Source of the DNA: Acytostelium subglobosum LB1
Lineage: Eukaryota; Evosea; Eumycetozoa; Acytosteliales; Acytosteliaceae
Reading direction: 5' to 3'
Assembly: GCF_000787575.1 (NCBI RefSeq)
Contig: NW_012236529.1
Location: 372,001 to 436,000, forward strand
DNA: 64,000 bases
A program made the translations under genes and the position numbers. Under the pieces are notes generated by a model. It made no database searches. It saw nothing but the letters and a program-made list of their open reading frames with translations, and was not told where the DNA came from. Positions 21,591-33,468 of this stretch are shown here, one piece after another (the first letter of the stretch is position 1; each line of letters begins with the position of its first letter).

Positions 21591-22982
21591 TCAGCATTGC
21601 TGTTCAACGGCAGCGGCGTCACCAACATCTCCAGTCTTTTCCACATTCTCAAACTGTATGATGCCATCCACCTCTATCTCTGGTGGTTCATTCGGATCAT
21701 AAGGTGCCATGCTATTGATTGGTAAAGGTTGGTTGGTGAGTCAAACGGTATTTGCCGGAACATGAGGTGAGGGAAGTCTCCAAGTCTTGGACCCTCCCTC
21801 ACTTCACTCACTCATCTACTTACTTTGCGTATTTATATATCCATTGGTCGCCCTCCTTCTTGAAGTACTTGGGCTCCCAATCGACTCCGCGCTCCTTTCG
21901 CTCGCGGTCTGCTTGTCGCTGGTCATTCTCCAGTTTAATCTTCTCTTTGGTGGCCTCCTTCTGATCCTTCTTTATGATGCCCTGTGCGACATGTGTCCAC
22001 AGACGTTGTGATTCATTTGGCTCCTGTTGAGCCATCGGTCTAATGAAGCGTGGTGTCTTCTTTGTAGTATTACACTCCCAGAATACCTCTGTCTTCTTTG
22101 TCTTTGCATTGGTGATGTCCACCTTCCTATCCCACTTGCCACCAATACTATATAATACATCCTTTGAGTTCTGTTTGATCTTTCCACTTAGCATGCTATA
22201 CTCTCCTCCAAAGAATGGCTAAAGGTATCCATGTTAGTCCTCGCTCGCTTGGTCTACACCACCAGACTCACCTTTGTCTTAAAGTCCATGTCCACTTTCA
22301 GGTTGGTCTGCTTGCATACGAGGGTTGTCTGGCCGGCCACCTCGGTGAGCAGCGTGCCAAAGAGGATGCCTCGGGCATAGATGTTGGGGAAGTTGAAGGT
22401 GTATTGTTCGTTGCGCTCCAGCATGTGTAGGGTGATGCTGCCCTCGACCAGTACACACAGCGAGTTGCCAGTGAACTTGGATCGCGGGTTAATGATGCCC
22501 GTCATCACATAGCCATCCTTGCGATTGGATATGTAGACGACCGACACGGGCGGATGGTGAGAGATCTGCTCGGCAATCAAGTGCGCCGTCGTGCCATGGT
22601 AGGACCATCGCGAGCGGAAGATCTCGCCCAGTATAGGGTTGTAGGGCTTCTTTACGCCCTTGGGCTTGTAGGAGAAGCCCGACAGGTACCATTTGGTGAT
22701 GTGCATTATTCGATCGACGGGGTTTTCCATCTTGGCGACGCCGTGTAGCAGGTCGCAGTGTATCATAAAGTCGGTGAACTTCTCCAGCAGTGATCGCGGC
22801 TCCAATATAAAGGTTGGCAGGGGTACCCTCGACAGATCCATTCCAATCTTCACCTCTGACAATATCGATATCAGCAAGTTTCTTGGTTCTTCCTCCAACA
22901 CCTCTGCATCCTCACTCTTTATCTCGCTTGCTCCCGAATCACCTGTCATTATATCACCATTCGTTTGATCGACTGGGTCCAT
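21591..22982 (-). CDS. Oxysterol-binding protein, ORD only
   Basis: Three exons (22982-22272, 22218-21824, 21711-21591) encode 408 residues, the size of short OSBP/ORP proteins that lack PH and ankyrin parts. The family fingerprint EQISHHPPVS is present, as is the lid and entry region with KPYNPILGEIF; both are diagnostic of the lipid-binding barrel. WNPxxF-type context is missing because there is no upstream domain. These proteins carry sterols or phosphoinositides between membranes. The protein ends VEQQC after an acidic tail. The N-terminal 30 residues are acidic and probably disordered. Exon 2 encodes the charged region after the barrel (KEATKEKIKLENDQRQADRE). Confidence 0.93.
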
Positions 22983-23518
22983 CTAATCTCTCTCGTCTCG
23001 TCTAATATGTATCTAAGTTAAGTTATAATTAATTACTTAAGTTGGTAAGTATATTTATGCTAAGTTGATATATGATGTTAGGTTGATTGATTGATTGATT
23101 GAATGATTGAATGAATGAATGATTAGAGTGATTGAGATGGATTAAAGTAAGATGATGCAGATAGACAAGCTTAGCAGTGTAGTGAATATATACTAAATAT
23201 GTATAAGTAGTTAGTTGTAGAGAGAGAGATAGAGATGATAGAGATAGATTAAGATGGAGATGTTGTATACATGATGTGAGGTGATGTTGAAGGATTGGTG
23301 TGAGAGTTGGGATGAGGAGTTGATGATGCTACATCACCAACCACTTCACTTCACTCTCTTAACTAACTAATTAATGTTCAAAGTCATATAACAATACCTA
23401 ACCCCTACTTGACATGATCATACTCCACTCCATACCACCAGTCCAGTCTAGTCCAGTCTAGTCCAGTCCAGTCCATGCCAGCCAACTGCTCTACGACTGT
23501 GTAGACCCGAAGTGTCTC

Positions 23519-23542
23519 TGTGTGTGTGTGTGTGTGTGTGTG
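23519..23542. repeat. (TG)n microsatellite
   Basis: About 12 uninterrupted TG units. A simple sequence repeat, probably length-variable. Confidence 0.9.
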
Positions 23543-24090
23543 CTGTGGTGTTGACAACTAACCAACAACAATAAGTGTTGATGGACTTCGCAAACAATTC
23601 AATCTATGAGTGTGTTTGTGTTTGTGTGATGATGATGATTGATGTGGTAGTTGTGTTTGTGATGATCACTCTATGGTGACTGGACTGACTGCCTGGACTG
23701 GAATGACACACTTAGATCTAACTGTTTTGGATTTAAAAAAAGTAATAACAAACAAACAACTACACAATTCTTCACCTCTTTAAAGTAAAGTCTGGATGGA
23801 GTATGGAATAATAATGTCTGGTTTGTTGGTCCATCATTTCATTAATTAATACCTACGATCAATATTGGATTCTGTCTGTTTGGAAACTAATTTACTCTGT
23901 TTATGTGTATTAATATAATGATAATATATATATTTGTATGATTAATAATGTGTGGAAACTTATTAAAGTGATTGATTGAGGTGAGTGAGTGAGTTAGAGA
24001 GTTAAATTATGTGTATGTATATTTATAGATAGGTGAGATCTTAATTAATAGAGTGGTGAATACCATACCAACCACTCTACACTACTCATA

Positions 24091-24165
24091 GGGCACAAGC
24101 AAGCGATTCATGACGATGGAAGGGTGCCCAGTTGGCCTGATCGATCAACTATGTGGTTGATTTTT
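24091..24165 (+). ncRNA. Candidate short Pol III-like RNA with two stem-loops
   Basis: GGGCAC (24091-24096) pairs with GTGCCC (24124-24129). ATCAAC (24144-24149) pairs with GTTGAT (24156-24161). A run of five T follows at once (24161-24165). The size, tandem stem-loops and T run resemble a small Pol III transcript. No known dictyostelid promoter element was found upstream, so this is only a candidate. Confidence 0.3.
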
Positions 24166-24277
24166 CGAAGATTGTTGTTTTTTTGTTGTTTTTTTGATTA
24201 GTTTTGTTTGAGAAAGTACCCTGGATTGGCACCTTTTAGGTTCGTTGACATCATTTAAAGATACGTTGAGGGTCCAA

Positions 24278-24295
24278 GGGCAGGGTACCCTGCCC
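24278..24295. other. Perfect 18-bp GC-rich palindrome
   Basis: GGGCAGGGTACCCTGCCC reads the same on both strands and sits in AT-rich DNA. It could be a protein-binding site or a hairpin. Confidence 0.6.
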
Positions 24296-24811
24296 AGTAT
24301 GTGTGTATGAGTATACATCTTATAAAAATGGTAATCCAACACGACTTGACACTTGGCAAGTCATTCCAACAACCAATCCAATAACAACATCTAAGGCTTG
24401 TCTTGTTGTTCATTCATTGAAGTGTCGAATGTTTGTGTGTGTTTGATTGAGTTGGAATGTTCATGATTGGACTTGTCGAGATTTGGACATCAACTTGGAA
24501 TGAATTGGAATAGTACTAGTTGAGTCACAGGTATAGGATAGGGTAGCTGGTTTATTAAACTTCAGTGTTTGGAAGGTATATAGATAGCTCGCGAGTTTGT
24601 TATGTTGGAAGTTGGAAGTAGGAAGTTGGAAGTTGGATGTTTTGTGATTGATTATGATGATGGATTGGATTGTGATTGGTTAGGATGAGAGAGGGGACTA
24701 TGAACAACAACAAAGACAAGACACGATTTCGAATGTTGAATGAATGAATGATGAATGAATGAATGAATGAACGTGCCATGTTGACCTTGAATTAAACAAA
24801 CAGCAGCAGTT

Positions 24812-25618
24812 TTAGAGAGTGGCAATGACGGTGGTCAACTCGGTAGTGTCGTATATCTTAAACTTCCTTTCGCTCTTGGTGATCACTGCCAGCTCGACGT
24901 TGGTCGTGGTGATGGCCTCCTCCATCACCTGCTTCAGGGTGGTGAGCGCAAGCTTCTGAGCCTCGGCCAGAGTGAACGTCTTTGAATACTTCTCCTGCAG
25001 GGTGATCTGGGCGCCCTCGGAACCGGCACCAATAGCCTTAGCATTGAACTGTGTGTATGTTCCCGATGGGTCTGAGTGATACAGAGAAGGTCCACGCTCA
25101 TCAACACCTGCTATCAACAGAGCAACACCAAATGGTCGACTCTAAACATTGATTGATTGATTGATCGTTAGTTAGTGAATGATTGATTGTTGATTGAATG
25201 AATGAATGAATCTTACCATCTTCTCTTCTCCCTCCTTGCGGTTCTCACCGAATCTAAGTGCAAGATCACAGATTGATTGAACGCATGACTCGACTCCCAT
25301 TGGCTCGTCGTAGTTGAATCTGTGGTTCTGTGTCTCGATACGGGCGTGGTCGATGATGGTCCTCGAATCGGCGGTAAGTCCAGACATGGCACAGATTAGA
25401 TGAACGTCAATCTCGACAACCTTCTCAATTGAGGATGGCTCGAGCAATGTTGATGTGAGACGCTTCTCTACGGCGAGCACGACACCCTCATCACACTGTA
25501 TGCCAATAGCTGTTGAACCCAACTTGATGGCCTCCAAAGCGTACTCAACCTGGAACAAACGTCCCTCTGATGAGAACGTGTTGACATCTCTATCGTATTC
25601 TGATCTTGTTAAAAACAT
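24812..25618 (-). CDS. psmA5: 20S proteasome subunit alpha type 5
   Basis: Two exons (25618-25217, 25141-24812) encode 243 residues, the normal length. The alpha-subunit N-terminal signature is present ([20 protein letters not shown]), and the following [14 protein letters not shown] is typical of alpha-5. The second exon carries [20 protein letters not shown] and ends with an acidic-to-hydrophobic tail. The product forms part of the outer heptameric ring that gates the proteasome. The intron is short and carries a TTGA run. There is nothing unusual in the sequence. Confidence 0.97.
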
Positions 25619-26136
25619 CCTTTATCTTTCTCTGTATGTATATATTTGTATAAATATGTATATGTTATGTATATGTGTGATTGAGTGATTTGAAATTAAA
25701 TGAACTTGTGATCATCAAAGTGTGAACATCATCATTTTGAAAGTTCAATGGTGTCTAACCCTTACCCCTTGCCCTAACCCTTGCCCTAACTCATCCAACT
25801 ATTCAACATGATGTTGATTGTTATCGATCATCTATATCTTGGATTACCATCCATGATCATTTATTAGCTCCAGGAATTAATGATTGATTGAATTGGAATT
25901 TATGGAGGATTGATTGATCGTGTGGAGGCCAAGATATTCCACAATAATATGGAAGGAAGGAAGGTATAGATTGTACATTACTTTATTATAATACTATAAG
26001 TATTAATATTGTATATGGACGGACTGGAAGAGAGATGTGACAAATGGTACTACTGGTGAGCTCAAATCTTCTTCCACTCACTCACTCACTCACTGACTCA
26101 CTCACTCACCCAATCAATCAATCACTCACGAGATGA
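25619..26136. other. Intergenic with a telomere-like patch
   Basis: Upstream of the proteasome gene and 3' flank of the RhoGAP gene. At 25755-25790 a C-rich patch contains CCCTAACCC and related words. The rest is AT-rich or CACT repeats (26080-26110). Confidence 0.5.
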
Positions 26137-27810
26137 TCACAAAGAGGGTGGAGGTGGAAACAGGAACTCGGACTTGACGGTCCAGATACATATCGACTTG
26201 TCGTAGCTGGCGCTCCAGAACTCCCATCGTTGGTTCTTGTTGTTGTAGGTGAATACGCCATCGGTGACGGCGTCGGTGTGGTACTGGTCCAGGACGCCCT
26301 TGCACTCGTTGCTGCGCGGGTCCCATATGCGGATGGACGAGTCGCGCGAGCAGCTCCAGATTGAGTTGGCAATGGATTTGAGCGAGTGGATCATCAACAT
26401 CTCGGGATGCGTGATACTGTTGACGATCTGCGTCGTGCGTGGATCGATGATAAAGATTGTCTTGTCTTCGGAGCCAGCCCATACCATGCTCTCCTCCATG
26501 TAGGCGTGGCACAGCAGGCAGGAGATGTTCCTGCTGGCGGGCGTTTTCAGCTGATTGATCAGCTCGCCTGTCGTCTTGTTGAAGATGTTGATGAGGCCAT
26601 TGTTGGCGCCGGCCCACACCTGGTCTGAGTCGCCAAAGATCTCGGTGAGCGACACGATGAACTGGCCCGGCAGGTCGATCGTCTGAACGACCTCGCTGGT
26701 TGACGTTGAGATGATGGTGATCTTTTGCTCGGAGCCGGCCCAGATGCGCAGCTCGCCGTGCGAGTACACAGCCGTCAGTGATGTATGCAGGCCGGGGAAT
26801 CGACCGCCGGTCTCGTCACGCACTGAGTCCTTGTTCCATACCGAGATGCCTGACGACGAAGATATCCATGCCTGGTCCTTGACGATGATCATTGAGAATA
26901 TACGAGCGCCAGAGTTGGGCACCAGCACGTCAAACTCGCGTATAGTCGCGTAGGTGTCTGCATTGTATATCCTCACGGTGCCACCAGAGTCCACTGTCCA
27001 CACCAGCTTGGCATCGCCGCTGCTGCTGCCGTTCATGATTGAGACGGCCTGGCATGTCTTTCTGTAACCGCCGATCTTGTAGTTGAAGGCCACCTGCATG
27101 TCACCGGTGCTTGTCGACACCGCATCGTTGATATCGTCGCCATATATGTGAGTCTGCTCCTCGAGCATCAGGGTGATCAGCAGCTTGATCTTGCCGGCGC
27201 CGGCCATCAGCTCCATCATGTCGTTCGTGCTGACGGCCTTGCCGCCCTTCCACAGCAGATTGGGGCCAAACACGACGGCCAGGTTCTCGGCCGTCATCTT
27301 GTTGAACGTGCTGTTCATGGCCACCTTGCCCAGGAAGCAGACGAGCTCGCGCAGCAGGTTCTGGTTGTCGGGACGCATGTCCGAGGTGATCTCACGCAGC
27401 TTGTCCACCTGCTCCTGGCGTTCTGAGCTATTGAGCACTCCCAGGAACTGGTCGTACTTCTCGACCTGCATCAGACAGTCTGGCAGCTCGCGGAAATAGA
27501 TCTTGATCAGGTCGGCCAAGTCGACCGGGTCCAGCTTGCCCTCGACAAACTCGATCTGCTCGCCGCGGTCCAGCTGCGTCTGCAGCAGCTTGACGCGCTC
27601 CTTGGCGCCTGCAATACGGAAGATGCCCTCAATCTGCATTCCATACTGAATGATGAACTTGAAGCCACTGTGCAAGAACAAAGGTATTCGCAGCTCTGGA
27701 TATGTCCTCCTCTGTGTACTCATCAAATCCACCAATGATGCTCCAAATATCTTTCCAGGTGTCGCTGTACCTGTTACTCCTGCTGCTCCATTTCTATATA
27801 TTGTTGTCAT
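26137..27810 (-). CDS. RhoGAP domain fused to a WD40-type beta-propeller
   Basis: Single exon of 557 residues. The RhoGAP domain covers about residues 25-215: GIFRIAGA carries the Arg finger (Arg65), followed by [12 protein letters not shown] and [12 protein letters not shown], all diagnostic. Residues about 240-550 form six or seven beta repeats with WD-like endings ([50 protein letters not shown]), so a propeller follows. The protein should switch off a Rho/Rac GTPase, with the propeller as a recruiting platform. The gene is intronless and GC-rich compared with its flanks. I know of dictyostelid GAP proteins with mixed domains but cannot name the orthologue. Confidence 0.9.
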   Translation of the reverse strand: MTTIYRNGAAGVTGTATPGKIFGASLVDLMSTQRRTYPELRIPLFLHSGFKFIIQYGMQIEGIFRIAGAKERVKLLQTQLDRGEQIEFVEGKLDPVDLADLIKIYFRELPDCLMQVEKYDQFLGVLNSSERQEQVDKLREITSDMRPDNQNLLRELVCFLGKVAMNSTFNKMTAENLAVVFGPNLLWKGGKAVSTNDMMELMAGAGKIKLLITLMLEEQTHIYGDDINDAVSTSTGDMQVAFNYKIGGYRKTCQAVSIMNGSSSGDAKLVWTVDSGGTVRIYNADTYATIREFDVLVPNSGARIFSMIIVKDQAWISSSSGISVWNKDSVRDETGGRFPGLHTSLTAVYSHGELRIWAGSEQKITIISTSTSEVVQTIDLPGQFIVSLTEIFGDSDQVWAGANNGLINIFNKTTGELINQLKTPASRNISCLLCHAYMEESMVWAGSEDKTIFIIDPRTTQIVNSITHPEMLMIHSLKSIANSIWSCSRDSSIRIWDPRSNECKGVLDQYHTDAVTDGVFTYNNKNQRWEFWSASYDKSICIWTVKSEFLFPPPPSL

Positions 27811-28576
27811 TTATAATAGATATATATATATATATATGATGTATATGTTGTGTATGTGTATGATTGATTGATAGATTGATTGTCAAGTTGACCTTTTGAG
27901 GCCAATGTATAGTACAAGTTTGTTATCTTAATTGAATGAACGATGATGATGATGATGATGATGATGTGATTGAATGAATGAATGAAGTAGTTAATAAAAG
28001 AGAGAACAACAGTGTTTTATAACTTTGAATGATGCGAGAGATAGACAGACAAACAGACGATGCGCATGTTGGAGGACCATCCAACACTCTCTTGAAACCA
28101 ACACAAACTCTCATTCACACTTTCAAAATACAAATATTTTAATCAAAAAAACGAATATCCTCCATGTGAATGTGTTTTGCAAGGTCTTTGGAGACCACAA
28201 TGTGGTGATTGCAATCATAAAAAAAACAAAACAAAAACGAGTGTTGATGAATGACACAAACAAAGTTGGAATGGCACTATCAATCAAACAATCCCATCTT
28301 GGTCATTGCGTGTACATCACATCTACCCATCCATCCATCACATCAATCATTCAATCATATGATCGATCGAATAATAAGATGACTAGCGATGCAGTTCCGA
28401 TGGTGTCGTCATGGATGGTCTCCATTCTTTGGTTAGTTTGCCGGGCCAATCAGGTGGCAAATCATTTTAGTAGTACTACAACATATTGGTAATGTGTATA
28501 TGTGCGCACATGTGTTTCGGATTGGATTGGATTGGAGATATCGGTCGATTGGTGGATTGATTGAATGATTGATTGA
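27811..28576. other. Intergenic, no supported gene
   Basis: Upstream of the RhoGAP gene and 3' flank of the membrane-protein gene. It includes a (GAT)n run at 27941-27965. The 155-codon plus ORF at 28025-28492 is low-complexity with no domain and is not called. A short hairpin GGTCT-TTGG-AGACC lies at about 28180. Confidence 0.45.
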
Positions 28577-30415
28577 TTACTTGTTGAGAATGATCAAACT
28601 GGCCACCACACCAGCAGTACCAGCACACTTCAGAATTATGTTGACTGGAAGGAATGTCTTTCTTCTCTCTTCGGCAGTTGCATTAATGAACCTAATGATT
28701 GATTGGAAGATGATGTTAGTTTGGGATGTCGCAATCACAATCAAGCATGAATGATACATACTTTGGAACAAGCAAGTTGAGGATCACAGCGCCAATCCAA
28801 TTCAAGACGACACGGATCAATGTGAGCTCCAAGTAGACAAGAGTGAGGTCATACTCGATGGCCAGGTAGAAGTATATCTATAGAGTCAAAGGAGGAGGAT
28901 GAGTTAGTATGGATAATAAGTGGTATGGTCACGTGACATTATCAGTCATATGATCTGTCATATGACTTACAATTGCACGCGAGTTAATCAAGAAACGGTA
29001 GAGGAATAGGGAACCCAAGTTCTTCCAATGCTTGGTCTCGGTCCAGGTGTTCTTGATGGCAGTGAGCAGAGACTCGCTGGCGTCCTCCTCGGTGAGGATA
29101 ACCTTCTTGAGGGGTGGGATAAAATCGACGATCAGCATGAAGGGGAACAGGTAGAATGGCAACAGGATCTGATCGAGCGAGTTGTAGCCAAACGCATTGA
29201 CACGGAAGTCATTGTTGTAGAAGAGCGATGTCTCCATCCACAGCGCATTGGCCAGACACAGCAACATCATGGGGATGAGAATGCGCAAACTCATCATGGC
29301 CACGCGTCCAACGATGCTTAGCCAGTACTTCCAGTCCTTCTTGACGTATGGCGAGTCGGGCTGTGGGATGATGACCACGTTGTCGTTTAGAAGTGGGTCG
29401 GTCTCATTCTGCAGACTCTTGATGATTGGATACTCGTGGTCTTCGTCCTTCTTGTCGTAGGAGTAGTCGACCGACTCGTCATATTTGCCAGTCTTGCCAG
29501 CATTATCCTCCTCAACATCGTTGATCAGACCCTGTGGCGACTGTTCATCAGCGTTCTGAATGTTGGCTGTTCCATCCTTTGATGTTACCAATGGCTTTGG
29601 ACTAAACTCTATCACACTAAGTATTGATCCAAGTATACCAAACACATAACTAATAATGATGATGTTGTGTTAGCGTTGGGACGAGTGATGATAGATTGAT
29701 GGATGGGTGGCTCGTACATTAAAGGCGGGATAGGTTGATTGATTGGCTGACCAAATATTTTGTTCAAGGGATTGATCAGGAAAGTGGAGGACAGCGCGGC
29801 AATGACCAGGAACAACAGTCCAAGTGGCTCCTTATAAAGCATAACCTCTCCATTGTAATATACTATTGATGGATGTATGTACGAGTTCAAGTTAATTAAT
29901 TTGTATGGAAAGTGATCACGTGATAATGATCACGTGATTTATCTGATGTCAGCTGACTTTACCAAAAATCAGATCGTTATATGTTACATACTAATATTGA
30001 ACGCGCCATTACACAGTAGGAAGGGATGCAGTGCTATGGAGTGGAACATAGAGAATGGTCCTTGCGACTTGCATGGGATTACCGTGCAGTTGCTGTTTGG
30101 AGGTAGTGTGCAGTCCTCGATCTTGCCCTGGACGTCCAGCTGCTCGAAGCATGGCACCTTGACATTATTAATGTAGATGGCGCCTGTTATCGAGACGGGC
30201 AGTGCCAGCTGCAATATACTGAAGATTACAAACATCTGGATCGCTGTCATCAGACACAGACCAATCATCATATGTCTGGGCGAGTGCTTGAAGCTGACAC
30301 GACTGCACCTCTGGCCAAAGCTGTCTCCGACCACAGACAACAGCTGAGCGCCAAGCAGCACCAAGAAGGGCGGCTTCTCCTTGTTCATGAACAACATGTT
30401 AACTATGTTCATCAT
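28577..30415 (-). CDS. Multispanning membrane protein of unknown family
   Basis: Five exons (30415-29992, 29862-29718, 29649-28971, 28877-28762, 28691-28577) encode 492 residues; the donor after exon 2 is GTACGA. I count about seven to nine hydrophobic segments, for example FLVLLGAQLLSVVGDSF, MMIGLCLMTAIQMFVIFSIL, GLLFLVIAALSSTFLI, MSLRILIPMMLLCLANALWM and LTLVYLELTLIRVVL. Between the early segments is a Cys-containing loop (NNVKVPCFEQL, then DCTLPPNSNCTVIPCKS), likely lumenal or extracellular with disulfides. A long acidic loop (about residues 205-290) is probably cytosolic. No family is recognised; a transporter or scaffold is possible. Confidence 0.75.
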
Positions 30416-30967
30416 CTCTTTCTATATATTATGTAGTTATATTAGTATATGTTTGTTATATTATATATTATGATTATACTAGTATGAATGTTATGAATGA
30501 AGTGGTCGGAGTAGATTGTGAAACGAATGTGATTGGTGTGTGTAAGTATGTGGTAGTGTGTAAGTTTGTTTGATCATGGGGGTTGTTGGATATTTATGTG
30601 TTTGATGGTTTTCGGCTTTCACTGCCGGGTCTCAAGGCTTTGCTCACACGCGTTACCCTTGAAATTTCAGATCGATATTAGTGCAAAAAGACGGGCTCAC
30701 ACCTACTTGTTGTAAAAGAAGTGATCATTGGCCTCATTACCGAAGAAAAAAGATACATACATCACGCGGAACTTGTAGATACCAGTTGATAATGGGCTAC
30801 GTGTACAGGTGGTTCTTCGGTTGGGTGTCGGTGTTGGGCATTTGATTGAATAAACGACACTGATCACTACAATGTCGACATCTTACTCATTAATCACACA
30901 TTAATTTTAATGTATGTGATCAAGAAGTGCCCAGTGATCAAACATCAAAGATATCCAAATATATCCA
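30416..30967. other. Intergenic, nothing firm
   Basis: Upstream of the membrane-protein gene and 3' flank of the FNIP gene. The piece 30600-30840 is mixed in composition and GC-richer than usual, but gives no ORF or recognisable RNA. Confidence 0.45.
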
Positions 30968-32833
30968 TCATTTCCAGCCTTTAAATATTGAGAACAAGAA
31001 TGACATGAATCCAGACGATCGTTGACCACGAGCACTGTCACTTGATTGATGTTGTTGTTCTTCCTCCTCATTGGGTACAGCAGGAATGATTCCATATATA
31101 CATTCTGGTTGACCTTGGTCACCACTTGTGAGTAGCACATAGAGCAAGTGATGCTCGTCCATGTGTCGGAAGTGTAGTGAATGTTCTTCATAATAACTAA
31201 AGGCATGTCTCATCCTGATGGTCAAATAGTAGTTCTCGACATTGGGTACCATTGCTGCCATATTCTGAACCAGTGCTACCTGTACCCGCGCCTCACCCTT
31301 TGGATCAAAGTTGGCGATAGGTATTGGATCGTCAGAGTTGACTTGCGTAGTCAGAAGCCTTAGACGGTGAGGTGCAGGAGGTTGGGCTTCGAATGGAAGT
31401 GTCAGGTCGACGCCACCCGTGTCAATCTCCTCAATGTCGACTAACTGTGTCGATGGTGGAAGTAGTTGTAAATAGTGTAATTGATGATAGTTGGCGATAT
31501 TGAGTGTTTGGAGACTGTTGGGGAAGTCGATGGCCGATTGGAAGCGGAACCCCATGGTCAATGATGTGAGTGTCTCTGGCAACACACCATCTTTCAATGG
31601 TTTGTTGTAGAATGATCCGAGGACGAGTGTGACGAGGCCGCTGGGAAGACATCCTCGTGTGAGTTGTGCATCGTAAGCCGAGTCCAATGTCAGTTTGGTG
31701 AGTGTCTTTGGTAGTTGCCCAGGCTTCAGTGCTTGATTCAAGTTGAGACCCATCTCAAGTGTGGTGAGCGATGACGAGAGTAGCCCTGTGTGTATCGCAT
31801 GTGTGTATGACGTGCCAAAGACCAGAGTTGTCATGTTGACAGGCATTCTACCAACTAGTCTTTGGCTAAAATCGCTACCAAACACTAAATGGGTGAGCGA
31901 TTGAGGTAGGCTTGCTGGCAACAGTGCTTGGTTAAAGTCGCGACCAAACACCAGATGAGTGAGCGAGGGAGGTAGGCTTGCAGGTAAGGTATTGTCAAAG
32001 TTGTTGCCAAACTTTAGATAGGTGAGCGAGGGAGGCAGAGGCTCGAGACCAAGTGGTCGATCAAAGTTACCGCCAAAGGTGAGTGATTGTAGCGTTGGTG
32101 GCAGGGTCCCAGGCAGGATATCTTGATCAAACATAAAGCCAAACTTCAAGATCAAGAGTGACCGCGGCAGTGCTGTTGGCAGCAACTCCACGTCGTAGAC
32201 ATAACCAAAGGTGAGATGTGTGAGCGAGGCTGGCAGCACACCCTCTTCTATCATCCAGTTGAACGCCATGCCCAATGTGAGTCGTGTGATGGATGAGGGC
32301 AGTGTGCCTGGTACAAGCTCATGATCGAACGAGCCCAGCACCAGCTCTTTGAGTGACCTTGGCAGCACGCCACTCAGGTCCTGATCGCCCATGTATCTGA
32401 GTTTTGTGATTGATTGAGGCAGCAGTCCAGGCTCAATCAGTTGATTATAGTGGAGTCCCAAGTCGAGTGATGTTAACGATGTTGGCAACACATCGTCTTC
32501 AATCAAAGTGTTGAAACTCTCGCCCAATGTCAAGCTGCGTAGTGTCGTCGGCAATGAACCAGACGTGATTCTTGTGTTGAACTGTCGACTAAAGGTCAGC
32601 GCAGTGATCTCCTGGCCATCATTATTGAGTTCTTCTAGCTTGTTGATCAATAGGTGACCGGGTGGTAGCGGGGTGTTGACAGGTGGATGCAACAAGCTTG
32701 GTAACAAGCTCTTCATTACATTGTTTAGCTTCTTGCATGTGGCACCAAGACACACAATGTCGAGTAATGATGGACCTCGCACTGACAATGACAAGAATAT
32801 ATCCTTCCAATAATAGTTTGGTAATGTATCCAT
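30968..32833 (-). CDS. FNIP-repeat (leucine-rich-like) protein with F-box-like N-terminus
   Basis: Single exon of 621 residues. I use the ATG at 32833 (MDTLPNYYWKDIFLSLSV) because it opens an F-box-like segment followed by LGATCKKLNNVM; an in-frame ATG 54 bp upstream adds only an unconserved piece. Residues about 75-440 are some 16 tandem repeats of about 22 residues with the pattern LPxSLTxLxFGxxFNQxL, which defines FNIP repeats, a family greatly expanded in dictyostelids. The C-terminal 150 residues are non-repetitive, ending in a hydrophobic-basic tail (GFMSFLFSIFKGWK). A role as a substrate adaptor of a ubiquitin ligase is plausible from the architecture. Fragments of a second copy lie at 33698-33917. 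Confidence 0.9.
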   Translation of the reverse strand: MDTLPNYYWKDIFLSLSVRGPSLLDIVCLGATCKKLNNVMKSLLPSLLHPPVNTPLPPGHLLINKLEELNNDGQEITALTFSRQFNTRITSGSLPTTLRSLTLGESFNTLIEDDVLPTSLTSLDLGLHYNQLIEPGLLPQSITKLRYMGDQDLSGVLPRSLKELVLGSFDHELVPGTLPSSITRLTLGMAFNWMIEEGVLPASLTHLTFGYVYDVELLPTALPRSLLILKFGFMFDQDILPGTLPPTLQSLTFGGNFDRPLGLEPLPPSLTYLKFGNNFDNTLPASLPPSLTHLVFGRDFNQALLPASLPQSLTHLVFGSDFSQRLVGRMPVNMTTLVFGTSYTHAIHTGLLSSSLTTLEMGLNLNQALKPGQLPKTLTKLTLDSAYDAQLTRGCLPSGLVTLVLGSFYNKPLKDGVLPETLTSLTMGFRFQSAIDFPNSLQTLNIANYHQLHYLQLLPPSTQLVDIEEIDTGGVDLTLPFEAQPPAPHRLRLLTTQVNSDDPIPIANFDPKGEARVQVALVQNMAAMVPNVENYYLTIRMRHAFSYYEEHSLHFRHMDEHHLLYVLLTSGDQGQPECIYGIIPAVPNEEEEQQHQSSDSARGQRSSGFMSFLFSIFKGWK

Positions 32834-33127
32834 TGATCGTGATGTTATTGGTGATTGAAAAATGATGAGATAGGGGTCAACATACAATCACATGATCGGT
32901 TGAAAGTGAGCATGGGACATGGTTGTTCATTAATACAATCTTGATTGATCTTCTACAACTCAGCCTTGTTTACATTATAATCAAGTGTCGGGGTGAGAGA
33001 TGGAAACATCTTACAATTTTAATGATCTATCTTCATATTTAAACAAAAAAATTCATCATTATTAAATAAATATATATATTTTTCATAATTATTATTATAT
33101 TATTAGGAATCTTCCTTTCAAGAAAGA

Positions 33128-33353
33128 ATGAATAATGTAAAATTTTTTTTATAGTTTTATTATCTTTTATTTATTATTATATTCAATTTTATTTCTGCAA
33201 CTTTGAATGATGTACCCGATGGTTTGTAAGTACAAAAGATAATAATATCTTTTTTAATCTGTAATATTGTTACTAAAATGAAATAATAATAATAGGTCAT
33301 TCAATCTTCCTGATTTACATATATATTATGAGGTAGATGAGGGTCAATATTGA
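33128..33353 (+). pseudogene. Decayed copy of the small signal-peptide gene
   Basis: Two exons (33128-33225, 33296-33353) with the same layout as the gene at 34200: a hydrophobic leader, a phase-2 intron with GTAAGT, then a very short mature part (SFNLPDLHIYYEVDEGQY). Codon 9 is TAG, inside the hydrophobic core, so this copy is probably dead; a sequencing error is the alternative. The coding length would be 51 residues plus stop. It lies between the intact FNIP gene and the histidine-kinase fragment, in the same relative place as its intact sister. Confidence 0.55.
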
Positions 33354-33468
33354 ATTTCTATTTAAAGTCCATGGGACAACTAGGATAGATGGACATCACA
33401 TCAATATTTGTCCATGACTCAATCAATAAATGAGGACAAACTTAATCATAAACATAATAGGTGGTAGC

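Larger units (their letters stand above)
22983..24811. other. Long intergenic stretch with microsatellites and a candidate small RNA
   Basis: About 1.8 kb without a supported protein gene. It holds repeated CCAGTCTAGT units at about 23430-23475, a (TG)n tract, AT-rich DNA, a possible small RNA at 24091-24165, and a perfect 18-bp palindrome at 24278-24295. The upstream region of the oxysterol-binding gene is at the left end. Confidence 0.45.

Noticed and set aside
28025-28492. 155-codon plus-strand ORF
   Set aside because: Low-complexity composition, no domain, codon use unlike true exons, and it overlaps repeat-rich intergenic DNA.
30600-30840. Possible RNA gene in GC-richer DNA
   Set aside because: No convincing stems, A/B boxes or T run could be found.
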